The notes below the pieces were generated by a model that saw only the letters and a program-made list of their open reading frames with translations, did no database searches and was not told the origin of the DNA. The position numbers and the translations under genes were made by a program. Positions 50,847 through 63,963 of a stretch of DNA of 64,000 nucleotides are shown in pieces. Numbering within the stretch: the first letter of the stretch is position 1; the number at the start of each line of letters is the position of its first letter. The DNA comes from Chrysomallon squamiferum (taxonomy: Eukaryota > Mollusca > Gastropoda > Neomphalida > Peltospiridae): assembly GCA_012295275.1 (NCBI GenBank), contig CM022668.1, forward strand, positions 9,352,541-9,416,540, written 5' to 3'.

Positions 50847-51023
50847 ATGCTGTCGGAACACATCGAAATCTTAAATACTGAATCAAAAAGTATTGACAGA
50901 GAATGGCAAAGTAAGTTAAGACATGTTTATCTCAGAATTAAATTTTAATAAGGAATTTTTACTTTTTAAATGTATATTTAGTATGTACCCACTAAACATC
51001 GGTAAATTTAGTACTAAATTTTA

Positions 51024-51119
<96 letters not shown>

Positions 51120-53262
51120 CAAACCAAAATAAAATAAAATACATAAAAACTACCACGGATTTGTCGATGTATTAAAAAAAAAAAACCACATAATAAACTG
51201 TATCCACTTGTATCTGTGGTAAAGATTAAGTATGAATGTAACAATGAAATCTCTATTGTAATCAGTAAAGTCTCCGATTTATGTTTCTCACTGTTTTGTA
51301 AAGATGATAATCACATAATTTATCAGTCGCTCCCTGCCTTCTCAGTCTCAAGCAAATGTAAATTATCTCACAGACCGCTAGATGGTAAATTTCTGTTATG
51401 TGCATTATTGGTCATGACGCGAGTGTTTAACCCACAGCACTGTGTCTTTAGACCATCATGAAAAATTAGCTCTGCCTTCTGGCTAGGGAAGAAAATTATA
51501 AAGATGAGCCTAATTCACCTTAAGGCATATTAGATAATGAATGGTTCTATTTCATTACTTCCCCCAGTTTACAATAGCTAAAGAAATCTGAAAAGAGATA
51601 ATGTTTTTTTTTTTTTTTTATCAGCTATTATAGACAGACTTGTATTCAACGGTGACGTCAGAAAATCATATATCTGTTTTCATTTTTACGATGTTATCAA
51701 TGTAAATATAAAACTTAGAGTTGTCAGATATAGATAGATCAAAAAAAAAATTATTCATCTAACTTTAACTTTAGGTTTGAAAAATGGGATAATCAGTCGC
51801 CAGACAGAACAAAATTATTGTAAAACGAGTATTGGTAGTTCTCTCATTTATGAATCACCTTAAAAACTCTTCCTGAATACATAGCGATTTTTTTTTTTTT
51901 TTTTTCCCTTTTGATGAAATCAGTCAAATAACGACAACTACACAACCGCCTCTATCACCACCATCAACAATAACAACAATAAATTATTAAAGTTTAATTT
52001 TAAATTTGATTTTTCAGTATTGAAATAAAATAAAATAAAATAAATGTAATTTTTAAAATAAATTAAATTAAATAAATAAATAAATAAATAAGAAAAAAAT
52101 ATTATGATGTTCATTCGTTGATTTAACATTTTATGACTTTCAGTAATGGTGGATATTTGCAGTTGAATTTATGTTTTTCATGAGTAATTTCAATTCGTCT
52201 TTCTACGTATGTGTTTGTTTTTTCTTCACTTTTTCAGATTTTAATTTGTCCACCTTTCCGGACGTTAGCAGTGTTGTCGACATGAATCAGTATAGCAAGT
52301 CAATAGAAATCTACGGCAGCATTTTAATTGTCGTAATCGCAGTTGCTGATTTTCTTTTGATAGGAATTATTTCGACGTCAAGCTTACGTCACAAGTTACT
52401 TTATCAACTAATCGTTTGCTCGAGCATTTTTGACGTAATAAAAAATCTCTTAATCCACCCTTTATACGTGGACTTTGTCAAAGGTAATTTCCAGATCGGG
52501 TGTTTTGTCCATCTTGCAGCCCAAGTTACGGACTTGTACATAGATGAGTTTGTTCAGTTGTGGTACGTAACGTTAATTCTCGGTTTTTGTTTTTTCCGTC
52601 AACAGTGGCCCGGAATGAATATTGTGCTGAGAAAAAACTGCAGGACTTTTCTCACCACTCTCTTTCTTACCTCTCCAGTGACAGTTGGCTTCTTAACTTT
52701 ACCCTCTCTCGTTCTGTCTGCTATTAGACCGGATTTTAGAAGATATTATTCACCAGACCAGTGTGCGTTGTTTATAACCGATCAGATGAACCTAGTTGTT
52801 TCTACCTTAATTTTCTTCATGCCGACATTCATTGCCACTGGATTTGTGACGTATTCTGGGATTGACTTCCTCTTGAAGAAAACAAACAGTGACGCTGATA
52901 ATAAAATTCTTCTCGATAAGAAAAGCAGATCTGAAAATGTATTTTTATTCGTTCCTTCTTGGTTAGTAGTCACTGGACTAGCAGTTCCGGATCAAATATT
53001 AAACCTAAAATACGGAGATGACTCCTACATTTTTGAAGAAGATCCTTTCATGATATTTCAACTATCGTCTTTTCTGGACCTTTTAAGAATAGCTATTCTT
53101 CCTATCATGTGGATGATGTTACCAGACGTGAGAACAGTTCTCCAAACGAAGTTTATGTCTTTTATTAAATGTATTTGTGTTTGTTTTTCTAGTTCATCGA
53201 CACCCGTTTCAAAGTCGACTGCGGTGTTAAATGGCTCACACAGAGAAAATACTCAGTCATAG
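50847..53262 (+). CDS. receptor B: divergent rhodopsin-like seven-transmembrane receptor
   Basis: Exon 1 50847-50910 and exon 2 52238-53262 join in phase 1 to give 362 residues. Seven hydrophobic segments are visible, the first near residues 46-66 and the third from 110. Cys110 at the start of helix 3 and Cys197 in SPDQC of the second outer loop would form the usual class A disulphide. N24-L-S is a possible glycosylation site. The DRY motif is absent (GFCFF at that position) and helix 7 has LPIMWMMLP in place of NPxxY. Conserved family motifs are ISTSSLRHKLLYQLIVCSS, VQLWY and the CICVCF tail, a possible palmitoylation site. A plasma-membrane chemosensory or peptide receptor is plausible; ligand and G protein are unknown. 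Confidence 0.85.
51027..51116. repeat. (CT)n tract in the receptor B intron
   Basis: About 45 uninterrupted CT units, absent from the receptor A intron. Confidence 0.9.
51780..52030. repeat. 3'-flank repeat R, copy in the receptor B intron
   Basis: CAGTCGCCAGACAGAAC, ATCACCTTAAAAACTC, ACACAACCGCC and ACAATAAATTATTAAAGTTT match R copies 1 and 3 in order. The receptor A intron has no such copy. Confidence 0.65.
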
Positions 53263-53655
53263 AAACAGAAAGAGAGAGAGGAGAGAGAGAACGAGAGAGA
53301 GTCAGAATAAGAACAGATGAAATGACTGCTCACTAAATTAGTAAAGCAGAATTTATTATAATCAACTGGTTTTAGTAATGCGTTGTTGTTTTGTTCACAA
53401 TTCCCTCCATGGTGGTAAAAAATGTACAGAAATATGATTACAAATTATAGGTGATTAACTCAGCTTTTCTTTTAATGATATTCTAATGTCTAACTGAAAT
53501 GAATAGTTTTCGATGGTAAACGTTGTCGAAGACGTCGTTCAGAACATGACACCCAGCCACTAATGGTAAGCAAAATAAAGTAAATGCTAATAATTATATC
53601 AGTTTATATTTTCAAGTTCATTGCTATATCGTTTGTTTCATTATTTTCAGCGTTT

Positions 53656-53659
<4 letters not shown>

Positions 53660-53738
<79 letters not shown>
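53660..53738. repeat. (CT)n tract in the 3' flank of receptor B
   Basis: About 39 CT units with one GT interruption, followed by an AT tract. Confidence 0.9.
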
Positions 53739-54009
53739 ACATATATATATATATATATTATATTTGATAAAGTCCTTATTATTGCTGTTGTTGTTGTTGT
53801 TGTTTGTTTGTTGTTATTTTATAGTTTATAAAAACAAAATGGTATGTCAGTTCATTGACACACAGATAAATAAATATATATAACACATCGTAAGTTTTAT
53901 TTATTTATTAGGTAAATTTAATAGAGAAGACACTAAATTATATATATATATATAATACAGAATATAGAATGCTAGCTGTACACGTTTAGTGATTTATATT
54001 CCTATATGA

Positions 54010-54263
54010 AATAGTTAATACGAAGAAGTCGCCAGATAGAACAAAATCATTGTTAAATGAGTATACAAGCCGGACTAGTTCCCAATCGTTCAGTGTTCTC
54101 TTATTTATCAGTCACCTTAAAAAGAACTCCTGAATACGTGATTTGTTCCCGCATTTGTTGAAATCATTTACTCAAATAACAACAATTACACAACCACGAC
54201 TACCACCACCATAAACATTTACAACAATAAATTATAAAAGTTTGAACTTTGATTTTTAGTATG

Positions 54264-54339
<76 letters not shown>

Positions 54340-54430
54340 TCCTTGGATACATTGGTTTTCCACCAGCTTTATGCGTAACTTTCTTAATGCGTGTAACCAG
54401 AGTGTACCAAGACATAAATGTATTTAAGCC
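54010..54430. repeat. 3'-flank repeat R, copy 3
   Basis: Paralogue of copy 1, with a GA tract inserted at 54268-54337. Confidence 0.7.
54268..54337. repeat. (GA)n tract
   Basis: About 35 GA units where unit 1 has only GAGAGAGAC. Confidence 0.9.
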
Positions 54431-54759
54431 ATTTTTAAAACAAAAATGATTTGTTTGTTCTAAATTTCATTTAAGGTTTTACTTGATTTGTTTGAAAATA
54501 AGAATATGAATAAATAAATAATGTCTATATGAAGTTAAAAAGAAATCATTTCGAAACCAGACGTAAATAGCAAATTACTCTATAGAGACTGCTCTAAAAC
54601 TAAATGCGAGTTATAAACATATTTTTAGATTTAATACAATAATTTATAGACTTTTCTTTCATAAATTAATTAATTAGTTTCTTTAATTTTCTTAGAGAAC
54701 AAACGTAGATAATTACTAAAATTCATAATCTATGACCATAATGTCAGTCCCTTCTAAAC

Positions 54760-54800
54760 AGATGACGTTATCTTTCCTGACGTCAGATCGATAACGTCAT
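54760..54800 (+). promoter_or_regulatory. receptor C upstream CRE
   Basis: TGACGTCA at 54778-54785 with half-sites ATGACGTTA at 54762-54770 and AACGTCAT at 54793-54800. The TATA-like element of A and B is not clearly kept. Confidence 0.4.
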
Positions 54801-54949
54801 AAAATACAGACATGTTTTTGCGTAGATTACGAGGATCAGAGAAACAACTAAAATATTCCTTATAACTTGGAGATACCAAGTCGTATGTAAAATTTGTATT
54901 GAAGTAGAACTTGGTCAGTCACATAATTTCTTACGAAATCTGTCAAAGT

Positions 54950-56218
<1,269 letters not shown>

Positions 56219-56575
56219 TTTAAATATCTTCGTCAAAGAACTGCTAAGTTAAAAATGTGCCTGTGGCTTTTTGAACGTATATCAAATAAAATTCTTTGTA
56301 GTTTCCATTTTGTTATTTTTTGTTTTGTCTTTTGGGCGACCTGTCAAAGTATGACTTTTATTATTTTATATTGTGAGAATACGGATAATTGTAATAAAAC
56401 AAAATAAACTGTTTTGATATTGCAAAAATCATTCTTACCTGACATGTTTTTTTTTAAATGTTCTTCCGAGGTAGGTATTTAATAAAACTGCATGCAAGTT
56501 CAAACACAGTAATGCAGGTGTACTGAAATGTTGTATTCTCTAAGCTGTTGTGGTTGTTAAAACAAATAAACATGG

Positions 56576-57449
56576 CAATAAACCAGTGATTCTCAACCAG
56601 TGTGCCGCGAGATCTTCCTAAGTGTGTCGCAAAATTTTGTAGAAAAAGAAAATCCAAATCTCATTTGTAATCAATGCTTTCTACATAGAGAAGTTCTTGT
56701 TTCAAAAATATCTCAGGAACATTTTAAAAAGTTGTGTTACATCAAGTTGTTGGAATTATCAATTATATAAAAAGAAGGCCACTGAAGTCACGATTATTTG
56801 AACAATTGTGCAAAGAGATGGACTCAGCATGTTAAGTTATTAATGCACTCTGAGGTTCAATGGCTGTCGAAAGACAAAGTACTAAATCGTGTTCACGAAC
56901 TGCACAAGGAATTACTATCATTTTTTTCTTCAGTAAAAGCAGGAGAAATTCTGTGAATACCTTAGTTGCGAAATTTGGATGTCTAAAATGGATTACCTAA
57001 CAGAAATATTTAGTGAACTAAATAAAACAAACAGCAGTAGGCAAGGTAAAAACGAAAATATTCTCACTTCACCAGACGAATTTAATTGCCCTCAGAAAGA
57101 AAATTGTGATTTGGAAAAAAGAGCAATCACTGGCAATCTTTATATGTTCCCTTTATTGCGTTCTACCTGCATTACAGAAAAGATCCCTATTGTGTTTACT
57201 CATCTGACAGCCCTGGACGAAAGCATCACCAATTACTTTCCGTCATTAAAGGCTGAAAAGTATGATGGGATTAGAGATGCTTCTATAAATCATTCTTCCA
57301 ACATTGAACTTGACTTACAGTTGTATGCTGTCTATGACTTGCCCAAATTCAAATATTTTTCCTGTATATAGCCAGGCGTGCCGTTATTTTTTCATGTGTT
57401 CCAAGGTGTGCCCTTGGCAAAAAAAGGTTGAGAACCTCTGCAATAAACT
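56576..57449. mobile_element. hAT element with transposase relic and 8-bp target-site duplication
   Basis: The element occupies 56584-57441. Its ends CAGTGATTCTCAACC and GGTTGAGAACCTCTG form a 15-bp inverted repeat with two mismatches, with GTGTGCC-like motifs just inside. The 8-bp duplication CAATAAAC flanks it at 56576-56583 and 57442-57449. Inside is a broken transposase fragment of the ZBED5-like hAT type. It is a different copy from the 44 kb element but belongs to the same superfamily. Confidence 0.92.
56730..57371 (+). pseudogene. hAT transposase fragment (ZBED5-like), broken
   Basis: Pieces in several frames read RRPLKSRLFEQLCKEMDSAC, SEVQWLSKDKVLNRVHELHK and, from 56979, MSKMDYLTEIFSELN, LQ-type GKNENILTSPDEF and FTHLTALDESITNYFP. 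These match in order the middle part of hAT transposases related to ZBED5 and SCAND3. The BED zinc finger, the N-terminal part of the RNase H-like catalytic core and the C-terminal dimerisation segment are missing, and frame changes and stops occur between 56760 and 56980. The last open piece is 130 codons. Not expected to be functional. Confidence 0.85.
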
Positions 57450-57552
57450 AATATTCCTTTATGACAAATAAATAAATAATGAAATAAAATGAAATAATAA
57501 TAATAATAAATGAAATAAAAAACAAACAAAACAAAACAATATCTGTTAATTT

Positions 57553-57696
57553 AACGTGACATCATTTTTCTTGACGTCAAACCAATGACGTCAAAACGTA
57601 AACCACATTTAGGTAAGAATTAGCGTTATTCTGTCGACTTTGGTATTAGAGAAACCAGTGAAAATTTTTCTTCACTTCGTACATAATAAGTATTGT
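57553..57696 (+). promoter_or_regulatory. receptor D promoter module: two CREs plus TATA-like motif
   Basis: TGACGTCA occurs twice, at 57572-57579 and 57586-57593, and CACTTCGTACATAATAAGT begins near 57675, matching the A and B element with one substitution. Confidence 0.5.
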
Positions 57697-57786
57697 TCAT
57701 ATAACAGTAGAGTTTGGCCTAAAAAAATCTACAAAAAAAAAAAAAAAAAAAAAGACAAGACATAACAGTTATCTACTTAATTTAGT

Positions 57787-57850
57787 TTTTTACGAAGATA
57801 GCAATCCTTTCAACCTTGAAAGAAACATATTCCTGAAACCGAATGACTAA
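57787..57850 (+). pseudogene. receptor D degenerate first exon
   Basis: The splice donor context GAATGACTAA/GTAAGT at 57850/57851 matches GAATGGCAAG/GTAAGT of A. The expected 64-nt exon has no ATG at its start, and the codon matching the conserved Trp reads TGA in the homologous frame. The exon appears decayed although promoter and donor remain. Confidence 0.5.
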
Positions 57851-58107
57851 GTAAGTAACAACTTTAGACAGTCCTGCAGTGTACGTCAAGGCCTTGTCGA
57901 AAATATTTTTAATAAATACTTTGCTACGATTTGTTGGGGTTTTTTGGTGCAAATATAAAACTTTAAGCTCATTTCGGCTTGGGAAATCAACTAATTATTC
58001 AAGATGACAAGGCGTTGGAGTAGTCTGCATGATTTCCCAGTTTTTACGTCAAAGAAATTATTTTATTAACATATTTTGAAATCTTATGTAAATTCAAGTT
58101 TACATCT

Positions 58108-58108
<1 letters not shown>

Positions 58109-58185
<77 letters not shown>
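58109..58185. repeat. (CT)n tract in the receptor D intron
   Basis: About 38 CT units between the degenerate first exon and exon 2. Confidence 0.9.
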
Positions 58186-58189
<4 letters not shown>

Positions 58190-58603
58190 ATATAATAATT
58201 AAATATTAAGTAAAACAACAACTACAACAACAACAATAATAATAATAAAATCAAATTGGTCAGCCATACTGTGACGTCACAACGGAAAAATGTCGGGGCC
58301 AAGATCATTTTTAAATAGATCCTAATTGTTGTTAAACATTACTGTGTTATAAATTAAGGCAGAAAACAAAAATAAATAAAACATTACTTGGAAGAATACT
58401 GAATACATTCAGACTACCTCGTCATATCAACGTAAAAAAAAAAAAAAAAAAAAACAACAACAACAAAAACAAACAAACAAAAAAAAAAAAAAACATACTG
58501 TATTAGACGGTATAATGCATCAGTATTCCACGATCAAGAATATGAAAGTTAATAAATATTAAACGGTTTGATTCACAAATAACTAAGATGTTTGACATTT
58601 CAG

Positions 58604-59616
58604 ATTTGATTTATTCGGAGTCGAGAATGGTGTACAATAGCGGTGTCATCAGCTGGGATACGTTTAACATCGTCTCCCCAGTCTACACTTCCTTGCTCTG
58701 TCTGTTCATCACAGCAGCCGACTTCATTTTGATAGCCGTCATTTCAACGTCGAGATTACGTCACAGGTTAATTTTTCAGCTAATCGTCTGCTCGAGCTGC
58801 TTTGACGTCGTGAAAAACATCATAATACATCCGCTGTACGTGGAATTCATTGTCAGTAAAAAATTCAAACACGGGTGTTTACTGCAGCTTGTAGCGGTGA
58901 TCGCAGACGTGTACATTGATCAGTTTGTTCAGCTGTGGTACTTCACGGTAATTCTGGGTGTCTGTTTTTGTTACGAACAGTGGCCTTCGATGCATCTCCG
59001 ACTGTCACGAAATTACAGTACGTTTCTCACGACAGTGCTTCTTACCTCCCCTGTTACTGCTGGCTTTTCAGTTCTGCCGGCTCTAATTCTATCGGCTATT
59101 CATCCGGATGCGAGGGGAAATTACGCCCCAGACAACTGTCCCTTGTACGTAACTCAACAAATGGATTTAATTCTTATTTGCTTAACCTACTTCGTTCCGA
59201 CATTCATTTCCGCTGGACTGGTGGCTGACGCAGCGATACGCTTCTTAATGCACGAAAGCGACATGGACGAGAAAAGTCGAATTCTTCTCGAGGTAAAACA
59301 CAAATCGGAAAGAATCCTTTTATTCATTCCTTCCTGGTTGGTCGTAACTCTTCTGGCGATACCATCTCAGGTATTAAGTATAAAATACGAAAGCTACTCT
59401 TATGTTTACGAAGCAGATTCTTTCACCTGGTTTGAAATATCCAGTTTTTTTGAACTTCTGAGAATCGCTGTGCTTCCAGTCATGTGGATGTCTTTACCCG
59501 ACGTCCGAGTCATTTTGAAAAAGAAATTTGTCGCGATAAAGGAATCCATTTGTGGACATTTTTCTAGTAGCATGACGTCTAAAAACTCAAGTCTTGCGTA
59601 CAGTGATTTAAATTAA
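58604..59616 (+). CDS. receptor D: divergent rhodopsin-like seven-transmembrane receptor
   Basis: Exon 2 starts after TTTGACATTTCAG at 58603 and is open to TAA at 59616. With exon 1 degenerate, the best start inside the exon is ATG at 58627 (MVYNSGVISWDTF), giving 329 residues with all seven helices. An ATG at 58588 lies before the acceptor and would need an unspliced message. Family motifs ISTSRLRHRLIFQLIVCSS, CLLQLVAVIADVYIDQF, VQLWY, APDNC, IPSWLVVTLLAIPSQV and LPVMWMSLPD are intact. The tail has SICGHFSSS in place of CICVCF. No stop or frameshift occurs in the exon, so selection may still act on it. Lies downstream of the 56.6 kb hAT element. Confidence 0.8.
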
Positions 59617-59619
59617 ATA

Positions 59620-60120
59620 TGATTATCAAAGAACTAGCACATTAAAATTCGGGTCGCGTCAGACGTAACAATGCAAATCATATACTTACTATATAGAAAA
59701 GTTTTCAATTATTAATATATGTATTTGGTAAATGACTGTCAATTTTGTCACGTTTATGGTAAAACATATATGATTTTTTTATTGTTAAAGTGTAAAATCA
59801 TATGAAGAGTTTTCACTTCAATTGTACTGAGTTCAGAATTACTTCTTACGTATTTAATTGTGGTTTAGATATCAAAAGATGGTTTTGATATGATCGTTTC
59901 AAGAATGAACAATTGTTGTGATTTAAAAGCAATTTTGTTTTGATTAGCTTGAATGCATTATTGATGATAGCGATAAGCTGAAAACAAAACAGTTAATTTG
60001 ATTTAGTTTTTATTTCATTTAGGTTTACAGAATAAAAAAATAACTGGTGAAGTATCTAAGATGTCAACTCAGATTTTCTATAAACCAATTTGCATATGTA
60101 TATATATATTTAAAAACATT
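59620..60120. other. non-coding stretch 3' of receptor D
   Basis: No gene or clear repeat is seen beyond short A/T runs. Confidence 0.45.
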
Positions 60121-60129
60121 TTTGATTTT

Positions 60130-60735
60130 TGTCATCTTTATTAAGCAATAAAAATAACACGATTATCATTTTTGTCACTTTTATTTTAAAATAACAATAT
60201 TTTTTTAACACTTTTTACTGTATTAACTGTAAAATAACACGGTTTTCTTCATTTTTTTTTTTTTTTAAATCATTTTTATTGTACTGAACTCTAAAATAAC
60301 ATAATTATAATTTGTCACTTATTGTATAGAACTGTAAAACAACATGATTATGAGTTATGTTACTTTTACTGTATTAAACTAAAAATAAGATAGTTTTCAT
60401 TTTTAAAATTATCTTTCATTTATTGAACTGTAAAATAATTCACTTATCAGTTGTGTCACTTTCGTTGTATTGAACTGTAAAATAACATACTTATTCTTTT
60501 CTAAAATTTGTGTTGCATTAGACTATAAAAAGAAATAATGATTAATAATTATGTAATAAATAAATATACAAATAAATAAACAAATAAATAAATATTAAAT
60601 AAAAATTAAAAGAAACATATTAAGAATTTTGTTACTTTTAACCTATTAAAGTGTAAAATAATAAAAAATAAAAATAATAATAACACGAATTATAATGTGT
60701 GCCACGTTCGTTGTATTAAACTGTAAAACCTTAAC
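60130..60735. repeat. degenerate tandem repeat, about 55-65 bp period
   Basis: About ten diverged copies contain (A/T)TGTATTRAACTGTAAAATAA followed by CA(T/C)(A/G)ATTAT and TTTGTCACTTTT. One interval is interrupted by AAATAAATA simple sequence. Confidence 0.65.
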
Positions 60736-60991
60736 TGCATAAGCCTTGTCATTTCTGTTACAATGGACTTCAAAGCATCAAAGAAACAACCACAACAACG
60801 TGAGATAAAAGAAAAATAGACCATTGTTCCCATTAATATCTTGTCTCAGTGTTTCAGAAGATTCACGAAAACCGATTTTGAGTAAATCTGAACAGTTCTC
60901 TTCTTTGTTAAATCTATACCGTTCATGACTAGACGAAATAATTTATTCCATCTTTATTTTTCGTTCAGTGAGTTTATTTATTTATTTTACT

Positions 60992-61062
<71 letters not shown>

Positions 61063-61650
61063 TTTTATTTTATTTTATTTTATTGTTTTTATTTTAATTT
61101 GATTGGCTTAAACTTAGAACGGCTATTCTTTTTAGTTTGAGTGCAAAACTGATGAACTTCTCTGATACAGAAATTTATTTTGGTCAGTCTAGTTGCATCA
61201 GATGTCCGAACTGGACATTCTTGTTTGTCAGTTTTGTAACATTTCTGCCTACGTTATATAAAAAGGCCTTTCATAATTTTGCAAAGATGTTAGAAGATTG
61301 CTGAAACGCAGTAGTTCACGACTAGAACGAACTAAAAACATACAACTAGATTATTCAGTCCCGTTTATTATTCTCTATGTGTTGACGTAATCATTATTTT
61401 AAAACATATTTAGCTTAAAAAAAAAAAAAAAAAAAAATTGACAAAAATGTTTTGTGTAAATAAACACTTCACACATTTTATTTAAAGCTATGTACAAGTG
61501 AATATAGCAGGTGAAGGATCATTGAGACGATCAGCGGCAAATTATCTTTAATATGCACCATCCCACATACAGGATGGTAAATATAGCAAATGGAACAGTC
61601 TTTATTACATCATTTGTACTACTAAGAGGAATCCTACCTTAGGACTATGA
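60735..61650. other. non-coding stretch with a long TTTA tract
   Basis: No gene is supported. A TTTA/TTTTA tract lies at 60973-61084, and a poly-A run at 61419-61437. Confidence 0.5.
60973..61084. repeat. (TTTA)n/(TTTTA)n microsatellite
   Basis: Over 100 bases of TTTA units ending in TTTTA units. Confidence 0.9.
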
Positions 61651-61669
61651 TATTCTGACACGTCTGCGT

Positions 61670-61708
61670 GAGAGAAAGAAAGAAAGAGAGAGATAGAGAG
61701 AGAGAGAG

Positions 61709-61774
<66 letters not shown>

Positions 61775-61842
61775 GGATGGGAGAGAGGCAGAGAGGGAGA
61801 GACAGAAACAGAAAGACAGACGGAGAGAGAGACAGAGTGAGA
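61670..61842. repeat. (GA)n-rich tract
   Basis: A perfect core near 61711-61773 is flanked by imperfect GAGA, GACA and GAAA units. Confidence 0.9.
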
Positions 61843-62022
61843 GAGCTGTCTAAATATACAAAAATATAACATGTAAAACCGGCTTTTTACACAGATTGTG
61901 CCAGTAGCAATATGAATATATTTTTATTTTTGTTTATGAATGAATTTATATTTTATTTTGGTAATGTACATTGCTCCAGGCAAACATTAATAAAAGACAA
62001 AGAAAAACCCAACCACAAAATA

Positions 62023-62024
<2 letters not shown>

Positions 62025-62057
<33 letters not shown>

Positions 62058-62087
62058 AACAAAGAACAAAAAAAAAAAAAAAAAAAA
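62025..62087. repeat. poly-A rich run
   Basis: Two long A runs separated by CCAACAAAGAAC. Confidence 0.85.
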
Positions 62088-62487
62088 GAAGAAATAAAAA
62101 CAAAATATAAAATGTTAATTAGGTTCACATAATCGTCCCAGTTTGATAGCTATCTAATTATAATAGTCAAAACAATAGCAACAAAGAACAGAGAGAAAAA
62201 CTAAAAGCACAGTAGTTTCAACAGTAACTAAACAAAACGCAGGATATGAAATGTTTTGACAATTCCAAGTGCACATTCGTGCGTGCGTATATGAATATGT
62301 GAAGCCTGTGTCTCTTTATGTAACATATCGACAAACATACGCATTATGCAGTAATTTATTTATTTATGCTAAGAAAGATTTCTCGACATGCCTTATATGT
62401 GTATTCTAATTATGATTCAATGAACGTAACTTCGCCAAAGCGCAAATCTAAATATTGGCCAGTGTATATCAATCACTCAACAATCAA

Positions 62488-62639
<152 letters not shown>

Positions 62640-62938
62640 GGAAGTGTAGCACATGAGGACTGATGAACATTGTCATAATTATATCATGTTTATCATTATC
62701 ATCGTTATGATAATCACTGTTACTACACACCTCATAATCTAATCAGTATTATCAGTATCATCATAACCATCACCTTATCATCATTATTATTATATTGTTA
62801 TTGTTGTTATTATTATCACCACCATCATCATCATTATCATCATCATCATCATCATTACTGAAGCATACGTCGATGTTTCCCAGATTTATTAAATAGTTGA
62901 GTTTTTATTTGTTGTTGTTGTTGTTGTTGTTGTTTTAT

Positions 62939-63963
62939 TTATACGTCATCATTTTTCAAGTCATTGTACGTCACACTCGTATCTTCCGAGGTTGCAGGTT
63001 TGGAAAAGCACAGACCAACTCGTTTCGCTACGCTGGCAAACTTAGGCTTTGCAACTTCCCGGACGTCGGGCAGAAGCAGCCACGTGACCGGGAGAATGGC
63101 GAGTCTTAACGAATCGAGCAAGGACGTCGTTATGAACAGGTCGAACATAACTTGCGTCATAAAATTGATACTGCTGGCCAAGTACAGAATTATCATCACT
63201 GCATCGGGAAGAGCCAACAGCGTCACAACTAACCAAGAAGGCAGAAACACAAATAAGTTTTCTGACTTGTTGTTCGGGTCAAGAAGTATTCGGTTCTGAA
63301 TGTCGAAATCGCGCTTCTGCAACTGGAAGCGTATCGCTGTGTACGCCAGCAAACCGCCAGAAATTAATATCGGCATGAAGTAGCACAAAATATTCAGAGT
63401 TATTTCCCTTTCTGTCGTTAAAAGCAGGTGACAATATTCGTACGACCATATTAATTTGACTTCGGGTAAAATGCCGGTTAGGACGAGAGCGGGCAAAATG
63501 GCGACCGCGGTGACAACGGGACTTACACAGATGAACACGGAGAGGATGATTCTGCATAGTCGTGGAAGTACCACGTTTCTTCTTGCCCACAGATCTCGAA
63601 CGAAAGATTCGGCGATAATTATCGTCACATACCACAGCTGTATAAATAGGTCTCCGAAGGCGTACAGGGCTTGTACTAAAATGTGAAGGAAACATCCGTG
63701 GTTGAAAACATGTTTAAGGGAATAATCGACGCTAAACGGGTTGCTCAGGAGATTGATTATGACGTCACTCAGACCGCAGCAGGCGATCAGTTTATAGCGA
63801 AGTTCCTGACGTAAGCCTGACGTCACAATGACGGTTATTAGAATGACGTTGATAACTGTGATCCAGATAATTAGAATGGATGAATAGAGAGGAGCTGCTA
63901 TGTTGTACGCGGAAAGATCGATGCTGATTCTGCTGAAGTTGGTCGTATTGGAGTAATTCATTT
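62939..63963 (-). CDS. receptor E: divergent rhodopsin-like seven-transmembrane receptor, 3' exon
   Basis: The exon starts at 63963 after TTTTCTCTAACTTTTCAG, in the same phase 1 as the others. Its first complete codon is ATG at 63961, giving at least 340 residues. An upstream first exon is expected beyond the window. The N-terminus has three possible glycosylation sites (NYS, NTT, NFS). Motifs kept are VTSGLRQELRYKLIACC, Cys before helix 3 (HGCFLH), IQLWYVT, YEYC in the second outer loop, LPSWLVVTLLALPDAV and LPVTWLLLPDVRE. DRY is absent (ESFVRD). The tail GLCFSKPATSEDTSVTYNDL resembles the ends of C and D. It is convergent with A-D and the most diverged copy. Confidence 0.83.

Larger units (their letters stand above)
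49640..54520 (+). repeat. tandem segmental duplication, unit 2 (receptor B)
   Basis: Paralogous to unit 1 over its whole length. It lacks the hAT element, keeping its empty target at 49777-49784. It has an intron about 680 bases longer, which includes a CT tract and an extra R copy. Confidence 0.8.

Noticed and set aside
52171-52237. Taking ATG 52171 as the receptor B start, and likewise ATG 55166 for receptor C
   Set aside because: Both frames run through the intron end and its polypyrimidine tract. The conserved 64-nt first exons with GTAAG donors explain the N-termini better.
58588-58603. Taking ATG 58588 as the receptor D start
   Set aside because: It lies upstream of a good acceptor (TTTGACATTTCAG) at the exact position conserved in A, B, C and E, so it is probably intronic.
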